Positions 43,946-52,390 of a DNA stretch of 64,000 nucleotides are shown here, piece after piece. The stretch comes from Lachnospiraceae bacterium FE2018 (lineage in GTDB: Bacteria; Bacillota; Clostridia; Lachnospirales; Lachnospiraceae): positions 1-64,000 of the forward strand of contig JNKK01000007.1 of the NCBI GenBank assembly GCA_000702845.1, written 5' to 3'. Both the position numbers and the translations under genes were made by a program. How positions within the stretch are numbered: the first letter of the stretch is position 1; the number at the start of each line of letters is the position of its first letter. The notes beneath the pieces are model-generated. The model was given only the letters and a program-made list of their open reading frames with translations, did no database searches and was not told where the DNA came from.

Positions 43946-44245
43946 GCATGCACATATTTGTTCTAATGTGTTTCTGCCTGCCTGTTGATTGTTATAAAGC
44001 ATGCGTTTTTCAAATATGAGATGATTAGCATGCTTAGGCAATGGTGTGAAGCATGCAAATATTTCAAATATGTCAGATTAGCATGCCGGGCCAAGGACAT
44101 GAGACATGCATTTTCTTAAAACAGAGAAGAACTGCATGCTTGTCCTGCGATATGAGGCATGCGTTTTTTTGAAAATAGGAAAAACAGCACGTATAGCAGA
44201 TGTTGAAAAGCATGCATTATCTTTATACAAATGAATTTTGCATGT
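43946..44245. repeat. periodic array of twelve GCATGC-type boxes, 53-bp unit
   Basis: Eight exact GCATGC boxes (43946, 43999, 44028, 44051, 44081, 44134, 44157, 44210) and four variants (GCCTGC 43976, ACATGC 44104, GCACGT 44187, GCATGT 44240) occur in fixed register. Start-to-start offsets are 30, 23, 29, 23, 30, 23, 30, 23, 30, 23 and 30, so six units of 53 bp. The A/T-rich sequence between boxes is mostly diverged, though the 30-bp intervals often contain self-complementary stretches, such as GTTTTT with AAAAAC after 44162. It fills the 383-bp gap between the LysR gene and DAHP synthase, where no coding region is visible. It resembles neither a CRISPR array nor a riboswitch I know. It may be a multi-site operator or a string of RNA hairpins. 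Confidence 0.85.
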
Positions 44246-44285
44246 GTTTATGCCAACCCTTGATTTGTGAAAGAAGGAAAGAAAC

Positions 44286-45320
44286 ATGGAAATGCAGATG
44301 GAATTTGTCCGGAAACTACCGACGCCTGTCGAGCTGAAGGAGGCATATCCTTCCGGTGATCTGGTGAAAGAAATTAAGGAGCGGCGCGACTGTGAGATCG
44401 CGGATGTATTTACAGGGAAAAGCGATAAGTTTCTTCTTCTGATCGGACCCTGTTCTGCAGACAGCGAAGATGCCGTTCTTGATTATATGTACCGCCTGGC
44501 GAAGGTACAGGAGAAGGTGTCTGAGAAGTTGCTGATCATCCCGCGGGCATATACGAACAAGCCGCGGACGCTGGGCAAAGGATATAAAGGAATGCTTCAT
44601 CAGCCGGACCCTGAGAAGGCTGAGGATATGCTGGCCGGAATTATCGCAATCCGCGAAATGCACACACGGATTGTGAAAGAAACCGGATTTACCTGTGCGG
44701 AGGAAATGCTGTATCCGGAAAACCACAGATATCTGTCGGATTTGCTTTCCTATGTGGCAGTCGGAGCACGTTCTGTAGAGGATCAGCTGCACAGACTTGT
44801 AGCCAGCGGAATCGGCATTCCGGCGGGCATGAAAAATCCGACCAGCGGCGATATGGATGTCATGATGAATTCCATTACAGCGGCGCAGAGCCGTCAGACG
44901 TTCGTATATCGCGGCTGGGAAGTCAGGACAGAGGGAAATCCGCTCGCCCATGCAATCCTCCGGGGGCATGACAGCAAATCAGGACGTCATATTCCGAATT
45001 ATCATTATGAAGATCTCAGAAATCTGATTGAAGAGTATGCGGTACGCGGACTCGCGAATCCTGCATGCATCATAGACACCAACCATTCCAATTCCGGTAA
45101 GAACTACCTGGAACAGATCCGGATTGCCAGAGATGTCATGCACAGCAGACATGTGTCAGGTGACATTCATAAACTGGTCAAGGGACTGATGATAGAGAGT
45201 TATCTGGAAGACGGCGCGCAGAAAATCGGTGAAGGAGTCTACGGAAAATCCATAACCGATCCCTGTCTGGGCTGGGAAAAGAGTGAACAGCTGATTCTGG
45301 AACTGGCTGAGCTTGTATAA
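44286..45320 (+). CDS. 3-deoxy-7-phosphoheptulonate (DAHP) synthase, class I
   Basis: First enzyme of the shikimate pathway, condensing phosphoenolpyruvate and erythrose 4-phosphate. It has 344 residues, the length of the AroF/AroG/AroH type. Signatures are LLIGPCSADSED (about 57-68), IPRAYTNKPRTLGKGYKGML, the SVEDQLHR block, GIPAGMKNPTSGDMDVM and DTNHSNSGKNY. Which aromatic amino acid inhibits it cannot be read from sequence. No other aro or trp genes are nearby. The whole upstream gap is the GCATGC array, which ends 41 bp before the ATG and is the obvious candidate for its control region. Confidence 0.95.
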   Translation: MEMQMEFVRKLPTPVELKEAYPSGDLVKEIKERRDCEIADVFTGKSDKFLLLIGPCSADSEDAVLDYMYRLAKVQEKVSEKLLIIPRAYTNKPRTLGKGYKGMLHQPDPEKAEDMLAGIIAIREMHTRIVKETGFTCAEEMLYPENHRYLSDLLSYVAVGARSVEDQLHRLVASGIGIPAGMKNPTSGDMDVMMNSITAAQSRQTFVYRGWEVRTEGNPLAHAILRGHDSKSGRHIPNYHYEDLRNLIEEYAVRGLANPACIIDTNHSNSGKNYLEQIRIARDVMHSRHVSGDIHKLVKGLMIESYLEDGAQKIGEGVYGKSITDPCLGWEKSEQLILELAELV

Positions 45321-45326
45321 TAATAA

Positions 45327-45400
45327 GGGGCAGGCTTCCATGAATCTCTCAATGCGAATTCTGCCTGAGCAGTGAGAGATTCACGGAAGCCTGCTCTTTT
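45327..45400. terminator. large bidirectional terminator between DAHP synthase and hypA
   Basis: A 25-bp nearly perfect stem (45327-45351 with 45372-45396) has a 20-nt loop. It ends in CTCTTTT on the plus strand, and overlaps the last codon of convergent hypA. Confidence 0.8.
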
Positions 45401-45746
45401 AAGAGTCCAAAATAACTTCTTTCAGAACGACATGTCTTCCTTCCAGCACCTTTCCTGCACCACTGCCGCAGACGGGACAAAGATAACCGGTCTCTTTTTC
45501 GGGATGATACTCTGTTCCGCAGCTGCTGCACCGGACTTTAGCCGGAAGCGGTTCTGTTTCCAGAACAGAGCCTTCCAGAATGGTTCCGTCTGTGACTTCC
45601 GGGTAGTATTTCTGCAAATATTCAGGGAGAACATCGGTCATCTCGCCAATTTGGACAACCAGTTTCCGAACAGATACGGCGTGCTGTTCTTCCGCAATCG
45701 CAATGGCGCGGTCCGCGAAGCGGACTACATAGCTCAGTTCGTGCAT
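45399..45746 (-). CDS. hypA: HypA/HybF-family nickel metallochaperone
   Basis: Protein of 115 residues. HypA delivers nickel to [NiFe]-hydrogenase (and urease in some bacteria). The N-terminal nickel site Met1-His2-Glu3 is intact (MHELSYV). The zinc site has two CxxC pairs (CSSC at about 73-76 and CPVC at about 90-93). No hypB-F, [NiFe]-hydrogenase or urease genes are in the window; the only hydrogenase here is [FeFe], which does not need HypA. It is therefore an orphan, with partners elsewhere or a changed role. A terminator separates it from purC upstream. Confidence 0.9.
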   Translation of the reverse strand: MHELSYVVRFADRAIAIAEEQHAVSVRKLVVQIGEMTDVLPEYLQKYYPEVTDGTILEGSVLETEPLPAKVRCSSCGTEYHPEKETGYLCPVCGSGAGKVLEGRHVVLKEVILDS

Positions 45747-45776
45747 TCAATAAACTCCTGTTAATGAAACAATGAA

Positions 45777-45815
45777 ATACAGCGGGGATTTTAATTTCCC
45801 CGCTGTATTGTGTTT
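45777..45815. terminator. bidirectional terminator of purC
   Basis: A perfect 12-bp stem (45777-45788 with 45797-45808) with an 8-nt loop lies between purC and hypA; T-rich tails occur on both strands. Confidence 0.85.
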
Positions 45816-45839
45816 TAGATTTAGATAGATTTGGATAGA

Positions 45840-46709
45840 TTACAGTTCTTCACCGGTAAGAAGTTTGTAGGCTTCCAGATATTTTTCAATGGTCTTGTCG
45901 ATAACATCCTGCGGCAGGTTGTAATCGCTGTCCGGATTTGCTTTCAGCCAGTCACGTACAAACTGCTTGTCAAAGGACGGCTGGCCATGTCCCGGCTCAT
46001 AGCCTTCCAGCGGCCAGAAGCGGCTGCTGTCCGGTGTCAGCATCTCATCGCCGAGAACAATGTTTCCATCCTCATCCAGACCAAATTCAAACTTGGTATC
46101 TGCAATGATAATGCCATGTTCTTTTGCGTAGTCTGCGCACTTCTTATAAAGTGCGAGGGTGGCTTCCTTGATCGCAAGTGCGTATTCCTCACCCTTGCCC
46201 GGGAAAACAGCTTCCAGGACATCGATGCTCTTTTCGTAACTGATGTTTTCGTCATGATCGCCGAGGTCAGCTTTTGTACTCGGCGTATAGATTGCCTCGG
46301 GAAGCTGATCACACTCGTCCAGACCGCGCGGAAGCTCGATGCCGCAGACAGTGCCGTTTTCCTGGTAGCTTGCCCAGCCGCTTCCCGTAATATAGCCGCG
46401 GACGATGCACTCGATCGGGAGCATTGTCAGTTTCTTGCAGAGCATGCTGTTGCCCTCGAACTGCGGCTGGCGGAAGTACTCCGGCATATCGTTTGTATCA
46501 ACGCTGATCATATGGTTCGGAATGATGTCTCTGGTCAGATCAAACCAGAATTTGGACATCTGGGTCAGAACGGCGCCTTTTTTGACGATTTTGTTTTTCA
46601 GAATGACGTCAAATGCGGAGATGCGGTCGGTTGCGACCATAATCAGGTTCTCCCCGACATCATAGATCTCACGAACTTTTCCTTCTTTAACGGGCTGATA
46701 TGTTTGCAT
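45840..46709 (-). CDS. purC: phosphoribosylaminoimidazole-succinocarboxamide (SAICAR) synthase
   Basis: Purine-synthesis enzyme of 289 residues that joins CAIR and aspartate using ATP. It starts with the KEGKVREIYDVGENLIMVATDRISAFDV block, and continues with MLPIECIVRGYITGSGWASYQ, IADTKFEFGLDEDGNIVLGDEMLTPDSSRFW and SFDKQFVRDWL, all typical of the eukaryote/AMP-type long form. GGAGG lies 8 nt upstream of the ATG. It stands alone rather than in a pur operon. Its promoter and a short leader hairpin (CCCCGAAGATCACAGGGG) are in the divergent gap. No purine riboswitch was recognised. Confidence 0.96.
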   Translation of the reverse strand: MQTYQPVKEGKVREIYDVGENLIMVATDRISAFDVILKNKIVKKGAVLTQMSKFWFDLTRDIIPNHMISVDTNDMPEYFRQPQFEGNSMLCKKLTMLPIECIVRGYITGSGWASYQENGTVCGIELPRGLDECDQLPEAIYTPSTKADLGDHDENISYEKSIDVLEAVFPGKGEEYALAIKEATLALYKKCADYAKEHGIIIADTKFEFGLDEDGNIVLGDEMLTPDSSRFWPLEGYEPGHGQPSFDKQFVRDWLKANPDSDYNLPQDVIDKTIEKYLEAYKLLTGEEL

Positions 46710-47011
46710 GATGAATCCTCCAGATAATGCCCCTGTGATCTTCGGGGTGTTTTATTATTCCTTAAGAGCCTGAAATCAGTATTTCAAAAGATACAGATGT
46801 AGTATAGCATATTTTTTAAGGTTGTAAAGTGCGAAACTGCCGCATGGATTTGCAAAAAATCTGTATTATTTTGCATCTTTTATGGATTCTTTATAAATGC
46901 GCGGCCGGAAGACCTGTTTCATAAAATCATTCTATGATATGATGGTAAAAAGATCAAAGTCCCTGACCTGATGCCAGAGACTTTTTGAAAGAAAGGAAGC
47001 GTACATAGAAG
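46710..47011. promoter_or_regulatory. divergent intergenic region of purC and the D-2-hydroxyacid dehydrogenase
   Basis: It holds the predicted purC promoter on the minus strand (TTTACA 46828-46823, 16-nt spacer, TATACT 46806-46801). On the plus strand a hairpin AAAGTCCCTG/CAGAGACTTT (46956-46965 with 46975-46984) with one mismatch runs into T5, 24 bp before the dehydrogenase ATG. It looks like a weak attenuator. Nothing else is recognised. Confidence 0.5.
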
Positions 47012-47998
47012 ATGGACACCAGAAGGAAGGCAGTCATTCTTGAAGCTGCAGCGGTCAGTCCGGGAGATCTTTCCTGGGAGCCGGTCACTGATCTCTGTGA
47101 TACGGTTATATATGACAATACGACGGAAACGCAGAAATGGGACAGGATCGGGGATGCGGAAATTGTATTGACCAATAAAGTCATTATTGACGAGAAAGTT
47201 TTTGAAAAATTCCCGGGCATTCATTATGTGGGCGTCTGTGCCACGGGCTACAATGTTGTGGATCTGGAAGCAGCGGCGCGGCGCGGCATTCCTGTGACAA
47301 ATGTGCCGGCTTACAGCACAGATTCTGTCGCGCAGCATACGTTTGCGCTTCTGCTGGATCTGGCATCAAAGGTATCGATGCACGATGCGAGTGTGAAAGC
47401 GGGAGACTGGAGCCGTGTAGAGACATTCTGTTACTGGAAGGCACCGATCATTGAGATTTACGGAAAAACGCTTGGTATTTACGGATTCGGAAATATCGGG
47501 CGGACAGTGGCGAAGATCGCGAAGAGCTTTGGATTGCGGATCCTGGTACATACGGAACATCCGGAAAAGTATCAGGAGTATGCTGATGCGCAGCTGCAGT
47601 TTACAGATGAAGAGAGTCTGTTCCGTCAATCTGATTTTATTACACTGCATTGTCCGCAGACAGAGCGGACGACGAAACTGATCCGGCGTGAAAATATTGA
47701 AAAAATGAAACGGGGAGTGATTCTGCTCAATCTCGCCCGCGGCGGTCTGGTCGATGAACAGGATCTTATTGAGGCACTTGAGAGCGGAAAAATCGGGGGA
47801 GCCGGACTGGACGTCATCGAATCTGAGCCGATGCGTGCGGATCATCCGCTGCTGCAGGCACCAAATCTTCTGATTACGCCGCACATTGCCTGGGCAACGC
47901 TTGAAGCGCGTGCGCGGCTGATTGATACGGTCGGTGCAAATTTGAGGGCATGGATGAACGGAACACCGCAGAACGTAGTGAACAGGCATCTTCTGTAA
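47012..47998 (+). CDS. D-2-hydroxyacid dehydrogenase (glycerate/hydroxypyruvate reductase type)
   Basis: NAD-dependent reductase of 328 residues. The Rossmann motif is GIYGFGNIGRTVAKIA (about 154-169). The catalytic residues are in NLARGGLVDE (Arg), VIESEP (Glu) and LITPHIAW (His). The N-terminal half carries YVGVCATGYNVVDLEAA typical of HprA-like enzymes. Hydroxypyruvate or glyoxylate is the likely substrate; phosphoglycerate dehydrogenase is less likely because the C-terminal ACT domain is absent. Twelve bp separate it from the next gene, so they form an operon. Confidence 0.9.
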   Translation: MDTRRKAVILEAAAVSPGDLSWEPVTDLCDTVIYDNTTETQKWDRIGDAEIVLTNKVIIDEKVFEKFPGIHYVGVCATGYNVVDLEAAARRGIPVTNVPAYSTDSVAQHTFALLLDLASKVSMHDASVKAGDWSRVETFCYWKAPIIEIYGKTLGIYGFGNIGRTVAKIAKSFGLRILVHTEHPEKYQEYADAQLQFTDEESLFRQSDFITLHCPQTERTTKLIRRENIEKMKRGVILLNLARGGLVDEQDLIEALESGKIGGAGLDVIESEPMRADHPLLQAPNLLITPHIAWATLEARARLIDTVGANLRAWMNGTPQNVVNRHLL

Positions 47999-48010
47999 GA
48001 AAGGACAGGT

Positions 48011-48646
48011 ATGGCAAACAGCAAGACAGAGAAGATTCCCTTTGAAAAACCAGGTAATTTCCTTTATCCTGTTCCGGCAGTAATGGTAAGCTGTGCTTCT
48101 GAAACGCGCGGAGCAAATATTCTTACAGTCGCTTGGGCCGGTACGATCTGTACCGATCCGCCCATGGTATCGATTTCCGTGCGTCCGGAGCGGTATTCAT
48201 ATGAAATCATCAAGGAATCCGGAGAATTTGTCGTAAATCTGACCGGCAAAAGACTTGCTTTTGCTGCAGATTTCTGCGGCTGTAAGAGCGGCCGGGATAT
48301 CGATAAATTTGAAGCGTGCCACCTGACGCCTGCGCCCTGTGAACATGTGAAGGCTCCCATGATTCTTGAAGCACCCGTAAGCCTTGAATGCAAGGTGACA
48401 GGGATTCTTCCGCTGGGATCGCATGAAATGTTTCTGGCGGAGGTGGTCGGTGTACAGGTTGACCGGCAGTATATGGACAGGAAAGGAACATTTCATCTGG
48501 AGAATGCAGGGCTTATCACCTATTCGCACGGCCGTTACTTTGAACTGGGAAAGCAGCGCGGGAGTTTCGGGTTTTCTGTAAAAAAACCGCAGAGGAAACG
48601 GCCGGAACGAAAGAAGGAAAGTAAGAAAACAGAGGATAAAAAATAA
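48011..48646 (+). CDS. flavin reductase-like domain protein
   Basis: Split-barrel FMN-binding protein of 211 residues. Family blocks are PVPAVMVSCAS, NILTVAWAGTICTDPPMVSISVRPERYSYEIIKESGEFVVNL, and the Lys/Arg-rich tail (about 185-211: KKPQRKRPERKKESKK), probably disordered. It would bind FMN and may reduce it or pass electrons to a partner. It is the second gene after the hydroxyacid dehydrogenase. Its stop codon lies in the terminator stem. Confidence 0.88.
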   Translation: MANSKTEKIPFEKPGNFLYPVPAVMVSCASETRGANILTVAWAGTICTDPPMVSISVRPERYSYEIIKESGEFVVNLTGKRLAFAADFCGCKSGRDIDKFEACHLTPAPCEHVKAPMILEAPVSLECKVTGILPLGSHEMFLAEVVGVQVDRQYMDRKGTFHLENAGLITYSHGRYFELGKQRGSFGFSVKKPQRKRPERKKESKKTEDKK

Positions 48647-48672
48647 GAGCCGCCAGGGCTCTTATTTTTTGT
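48641..48672. terminator. bidirectional terminator between the flavin reductase gene and asnB
   Basis: An 11-bp stem (48641-48651 with 48657-48667) with a short loop lies between A- and T-runs, so it can stop both convergent transcripts. Confidence 0.88.
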
Positions 48673-50551
48673 CGGGAAGCGATGCAGGCAGAGAACCGGC
48701 GGCACATACTTTTATCGGTTTTTGATCAAAGAAAATGGAATACCAGACCAGGAAAATATAGATCGTCCAGATCTTGCGGCTGTTGTCACGCTTTCCGGTT
48801 CTGTGATCATCCAGGAGTTTTACCAGCTGATCCGTATAGAAATACTGAGAGGCAGCAGCTCCGGTAAAGCATTCTTTTACATGGTTGTAATAATGATCTT
48901 CTTTTAACCATACACGAATCGGAACCGGGAAGCCCAGTTTTTTGCGCTGAGAAGATTCCTGCGGAAGCTTCTTTTCCGTCATTTTGCGGAAACAGTATTT
49001 TGTCTGATGGTGGTTAATCCGTGCGGAAACCGGCAGTTTTCGCGCGAGGCGGAAGACCTCGCGGTCCAGATACGGAACGCGGAGTTCGAGCGAGTGCGCC
49101 ATGCTCATTTTGTCTGCAATCGGCAGAATATCTCCCGCAAGCCACCAGACCAGATCAACATACTGCATTTTGTCGAGATCAGAGAGCCCTGCTGCTTTTG
49201 TGTATGTTTCCCGCAGCAGTTCGCCGGTAGACGGTGCGTCTGTTTTTTCGCGGAGCAGTGCGCGGCGCTCCTCATTGCTGAAAATATTGGCGTTTCCGAT
49301 AAAGCGGGATTCCACATCTTTTCCGGCGCGGATCAGATAGTTTCTGCCTTTGATCTTCTCGGGAAGTTTTCCGGCCAGTTCTGCAAGAACTTTTCGTGCA
49401 GGTCCGGGCAGCCGCTGAATCCAGCGCAGATCAGTTGGTTCCAGATAAATATTATAACCGCCGAAGAGTTCATCGGCCCCTTCACCGGAGACAACAACCT
49501 TGACTTTTTTCGCCGCTTCCTGCGCAACGAAATACTGCGCGACGGCACAGGCGTCACTGATCGGTTCGTCCAGATGATAGACGACAGAAGGAATAGCATC
49601 CCAGAAATCATCCGGTGTAATGGTGTGCGTATAGTGCTCAAGATGAAGCTTACCGGCTAGTCCTTCCGCTGCGTTCATTTCGTTATATGCGCTGTTTTTG
49701 TCCAGAAATCCCACAGTAAAAGCTTTCGCCCCGGTAAAAGATGCAGCGACGTAGCTTGAATCAACGCCGCCGGAGAGATAGGTTCCGACCTCGACGTCAC
49801 TGATCATGTGCGCCTTGACAGAGTCATCAATTACCTGCTCCATTTTTTTGATGATGGCTGTTTCATCCCCGGATTTTGCCGGATGAAGCTTCGGGTCAAA
49901 ATAGCGCCGGAGTGTTGTTTCTCCGTTTTGCCAGGTCAGTGTGCAGCCTGCAGGAAGCTGATAGATACCTTTGAAAAATGTCTCCGGGAGAGCAGAGTAC
50001 TGAAATGAAAGATACTCCTCCAGAGCCGCCGGATTCAGTTCCTTTTTAAAGCCGGGAAACTGCAGGAGGCTTTTGATCTCAGAGGCGAAAACAAAATGTC
50101 CTTTGCAGTCCATATAATAATACGGCTTGATGCCGAAACAGTCTCTGGCTGAAAACAGTGTTTGTTTTGTCTCGTCCCAGATTGCGAAAGCGAACATACC
50201 GCGCAGTTTTTTGACGATAGAAGGACCGTATTCTTCATACCCGTGCAGAATGGTTTCTGAGTCGGTCCGTGTCTTAAAGACGTGTCCCTTTTCAATCAGG
50301 TCCTTCCGCAGGTCCGGAAAATTGTAGATTTCCCCGTTGAAGACAAGCGTTTTTGTGCCGTCCTCGTTTGTCAGCGGCTGCATGCCGCCCTCGAGGTCAA
50401 TGATACTCAGACGCACAAAACCGAGTGATGCGCCTTCCATAATTTTATAATCAAGTCCGTCAGGTCCCCGGTGCCGGATCGACTGCAGCATATTGTTCAG
50501 GATGTCTTCCTGATGCGCAGGGGCACCGGTAAATCCGCAGATTCCACACAT
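48662..50551 (-). CDS. asnB: asparagine synthase (glutamine-hydrolysing)
   Basis: Enzyme of 629 residues making asparagine from aspartate, glutamine and ATP. The N-terminal glutaminase domain starts MCGICGF, where Cys2 becomes the catalytic N-terminal nucleophile, and includes RHRGPDG and FNGEIYNF. The synthetase domain has the P-loop YLSGGVDSSYVAA (about 258-270) and SGEGADELFGGYN. The length is that of the AsnB type with a longer C-terminus. AGGGGG-type site upstream of the ATG. It converges with the flavin reductase gene on a shared terminator. Confidence 0.95.
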   Translation of the reverse strand: MCGICGFTGAPAHQEDILNNMLQSIRHRGPDGLDYKIMEGASLGFVRLSIIDLEGGMQPLTNEDGTKTLVFNGEIYNFPDLRKDLIEKGHVFKTRTDSETILHGYEEYGPSIVKKLRGMFAFAIWDETKQTLFSARDCFGIKPYYYMDCKGHFVFASEIKSLLQFPGFKKELNPAALEEYLSFQYSALPETFFKGIYQLPAGCTLTWQNGETTLRRYFDPKLHPAKSGDETAIIKKMEQVIDDSVKAHMISDVEVGTYLSGGVDSSYVAASFTGAKAFTVGFLDKNSAYNEMNAAEGLAGKLHLEHYTHTITPDDFWDAIPSVVYHLDEPISDACAVAQYFVAQEAAKKVKVVVSGEGADELFGGYNIYLEPTDLRWIQRLPGPARKVLAELAGKLPEKIKGRNYLIRAGKDVESRFIGNANIFSNEERRALLREKTDAPSTGELLRETYTKAAGLSDLDKMQYVDLVWWLAGDILPIADKMSMAHSLELRVPYLDREVFRLARKLPVSARINHHQTKYCFRKMTEKKLPQESSQRKKLGFPVPIRVWLKEDHYYNHVKECFTGAAASQYFYTDQLVKLLDDHRTGKRDNSRKIWTIYIFLVWYSIFFDQKPIKVCAAGSLPASLPDKK

Positions 50552-50579
50552 TTATGATTTCCCCCTCGTTTTAATAGAA

Positions 50580-50605
50580 CCCTGCCGGCATTATTTCCGG
50601 CAGGG
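50580..50605 (-). terminator. terminator of the L,D-transpeptidase gene
   Basis: A perfect 9-bp GC-rich stem (50605-50597 with 50588-50580) with an 8-nt loop lies downstream of the gene; the T-tail is weak on this strand. Confidence 0.6.
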
Positions 50606-50671
50606 CATTCACAGTTACAATTATCTTTACAAGTGCGACGCACAGCCCGTGTGCAGTCAGATCAATCATTT

Positions 50672-52153
50672 TTACGATTCTTTGTAAATAACGATCGGTG
50701 TTCCCGGCTGCGTGTTTTCATAAATCGTACGGGCAGCCGAGAGCGGAAGATTCAGACATCCGTGAGAACCGTTTGTCTGATAAATGTTTCCGCCAAAGGA
50801 TCCGCGCCAGACGGCGTCGTGAAGACCTTCCCCTTCGTGGAAAGCCATCCAGTACTGTACTTCCGTATTGTAGTCCTGGCCTTCCAGCATAGAGGGACTC
50901 TCCATATAGGCGAGATAGAAGAGACCGGTTGTTGTCTCGCGTCCCTCGGAAACATCGCCTGAAACAAAATCTGATTCGGTAATCAGCTGGCCGTCCTTGT
51001 AATACCACAGATGCTGTTTTGTAAGATCTGCCTCAATATATGTTCCCGCGAGATCGTCCGTTCCGTTTCGTTTCAGATAGTATGGATTGCCCCAGTCGTT
51101 GGTTTTGACGTAGACAGGTTCACGGGTGACTTCCTGATTGCTCTGGATGTCTTCTTTCAGTTGTTTTGCCTCGGCTTCCTGATCGATTGTATAACCATAT
51201 TCAACCTTTTCGGCAGGAATCGTAATATCCTGTCCGCCGGTTGTATGGAATGCATGGGCGTGGTGGCGTGTGTTATACTTTTCAGCCATTGCGGTGACGT
51301 ATTCTGTTATTTTTGCCTCATCAATGGAAGCCTTATCTCCGTCAATAACAATCCAGTCCTTAATCGTATCAAAGTTAATAGTCTGCTTTTCTTCGCCGAA
51401 AGTGTGTGTGATGACAGCAGCTGCATACTGGTTCATCAGGTCACATTTTTTCTGCAGTTCTGCGGTGTTGTCCTCAATTACCGGACTGGTGTACGCATTT
51501 TCCGGGATGGCAATGGTCAGTGCACCTTCATCGCCGCTGTAGTTTTCCATCAGTGCGTCCAGCTTTTCCTGTACAGCGTTTTGCAGGATGGAATCATCAA
51601 TTTCATTTCCCTGCACGGCTGCATCGACATAGCACTGACGCTTTTCGGCATCATAGAGAAATGCGGCTTCTTTGGATGCGACACGCGGGACAGAGAGATG
51701 ATCGGCTTTTACAAAGTTTTGGAATGTCTCCTGGTCAAACAGATTGGAATAATCCAGTGTGAGCGCTGTCTCACGGTTCAGCAGTTCATTCAGAACCATT
51801 CGCGGGTTTGTTACTTCAGCCTGCTGCAGGTCCGTAAGTGATTTTGTCAGTGCGTCCTGATCAAATGTATAGCCATAATCTGCCAGCGAACCAGTCAGAA
51901 CCGTCTCATTATTTTCTGTAACAGAAAAATGTGCATCCGAATAATCCTTCAGAAGCAGCGTCGTGACATCAGCAGGTGCCATACCGGAAATGTCGGTATC
52001 ATTCAGCCGTGTGCCCTGCAGAAAGACAGTCCGCTGACTGACCTGATGCAGATAATAATATGCGCCGCCCATCAGGCCGGCAATTACAAAAAGAAGGATC
52101 AGTAATACAATAATCGCTGCTTTGCTTTTCTTTTTCTTTTTTTCAGTAGTCAT
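50672..52153 (-). CDS. L,D-transpeptidase with peptidoglycan-binding domains
   Basis: Membrane-anchored wall enzyme of 493 residues. A short Lys-rich cytoplasmic start precedes one TM segment (about 12-32). The central region (about 40-350) contains two domains resembling the PG_binding_4 type found with these enzymes. The YkuD catalytic domain (about 360-490) has the active-site motif GSHGCLNLP with its Cys and an upstream His. Such enzymes make 3-3 crosslinks or attach proteins to the wall. It is transcribed alone; no promoter was clearly resolved upstream, although the 237-bp gap to the tRNA on the other strand leaves room for it. Confidence 0.93.
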   Translation of the reverse strand: MTTEKKKKKSKAAIIVLLILLFVIAGLMGGAYYYLHQVSQRTVFLQGTRLNDTDISGMAPADVTTLLLKDYSDAHFSVTENNETVLTGSLADYGYTFDQDALTKSLTDLQQAEVTNPRMVLNELLNRETALTLDYSNLFDQETFQNFVKADHLSVPRVASKEAAFLYDAEKRQCYVDAAVQGNEIDDSILQNAVQEKLDALMENYSGDEGALTIAIPENAYTSPVIEDNTAELQKKCDLMNQYAAAVITHTFGEEKQTINFDTIKDWIVIDGDKASIDEAKITEYVTAMAEKYNTRHHAHAFHTTGGQDITIPAEKVEYGYTIDQEAEAKQLKEDIQSNQEVTREPVYVKTNDWGNPYYLKRNGTDDLAGTYIEADLTKQHLWYYKDGQLITESDFVSGDVSEGRETTTGLFYLAYMESPSMLEGQDYNTEVQYWMAFHEGEGLHDAVWRGSFGGNIYQTNGSHGCLNLPLSAARTIYENTQPGTPIVIYKES

Positions 52154-52324
52154 TGATTCGTCCTCATAGTCAGAGTATCATATCTTATGTTGCGTTTCAA
52201 GAAAGCGTTCCTGTTATATCAAAGTGATATATAGCTTTCAGCCTGGTTAAAAGGTTTTGTTCAGAATCGTTTTTAGTCTATAGCGGATTCGTGAAAGAAC
52301 TGTGAAGATGTGTAAAATTCATGC

Positions 52325-52353
52325 TTGACTTTTGAATAGGTATTTGATAATAT
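52325..52353 (+). promoter_or_regulatory. predicted promoter of tRNA-Leu
   Basis: TTGACT (52325-52330), 17-nt spacer, TAATAT (52348-52353), 38 bp upstream of the mature tRNA 5' end. Confidence 0.6.
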
Positions 52354-52390
52354 GGTCAAGCGAGCGGAAAACAGCTCACGAATATAGAAC

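Noticed and set aside
43946-44245. CRISPR array interpretation of the GCATGC boxes
   Set aside because: The constant part is only 6 bp, spacing alternates 23/30, and no cas gene is present.
45831-46727. 298-codon plus-strand frame antisense to purC
   Set aside because: purC on the minus strand is unmistakable with its motifs, site and terminator; the antisense frame has no recognisable family.
50672-52153. Plus-strand frames of up to 276 codons over the L,D-transpeptidase gene
   Set aside because: Shadows of the minus-strand gene, which carries a clear catalytic SHGC motif and TM anchor.
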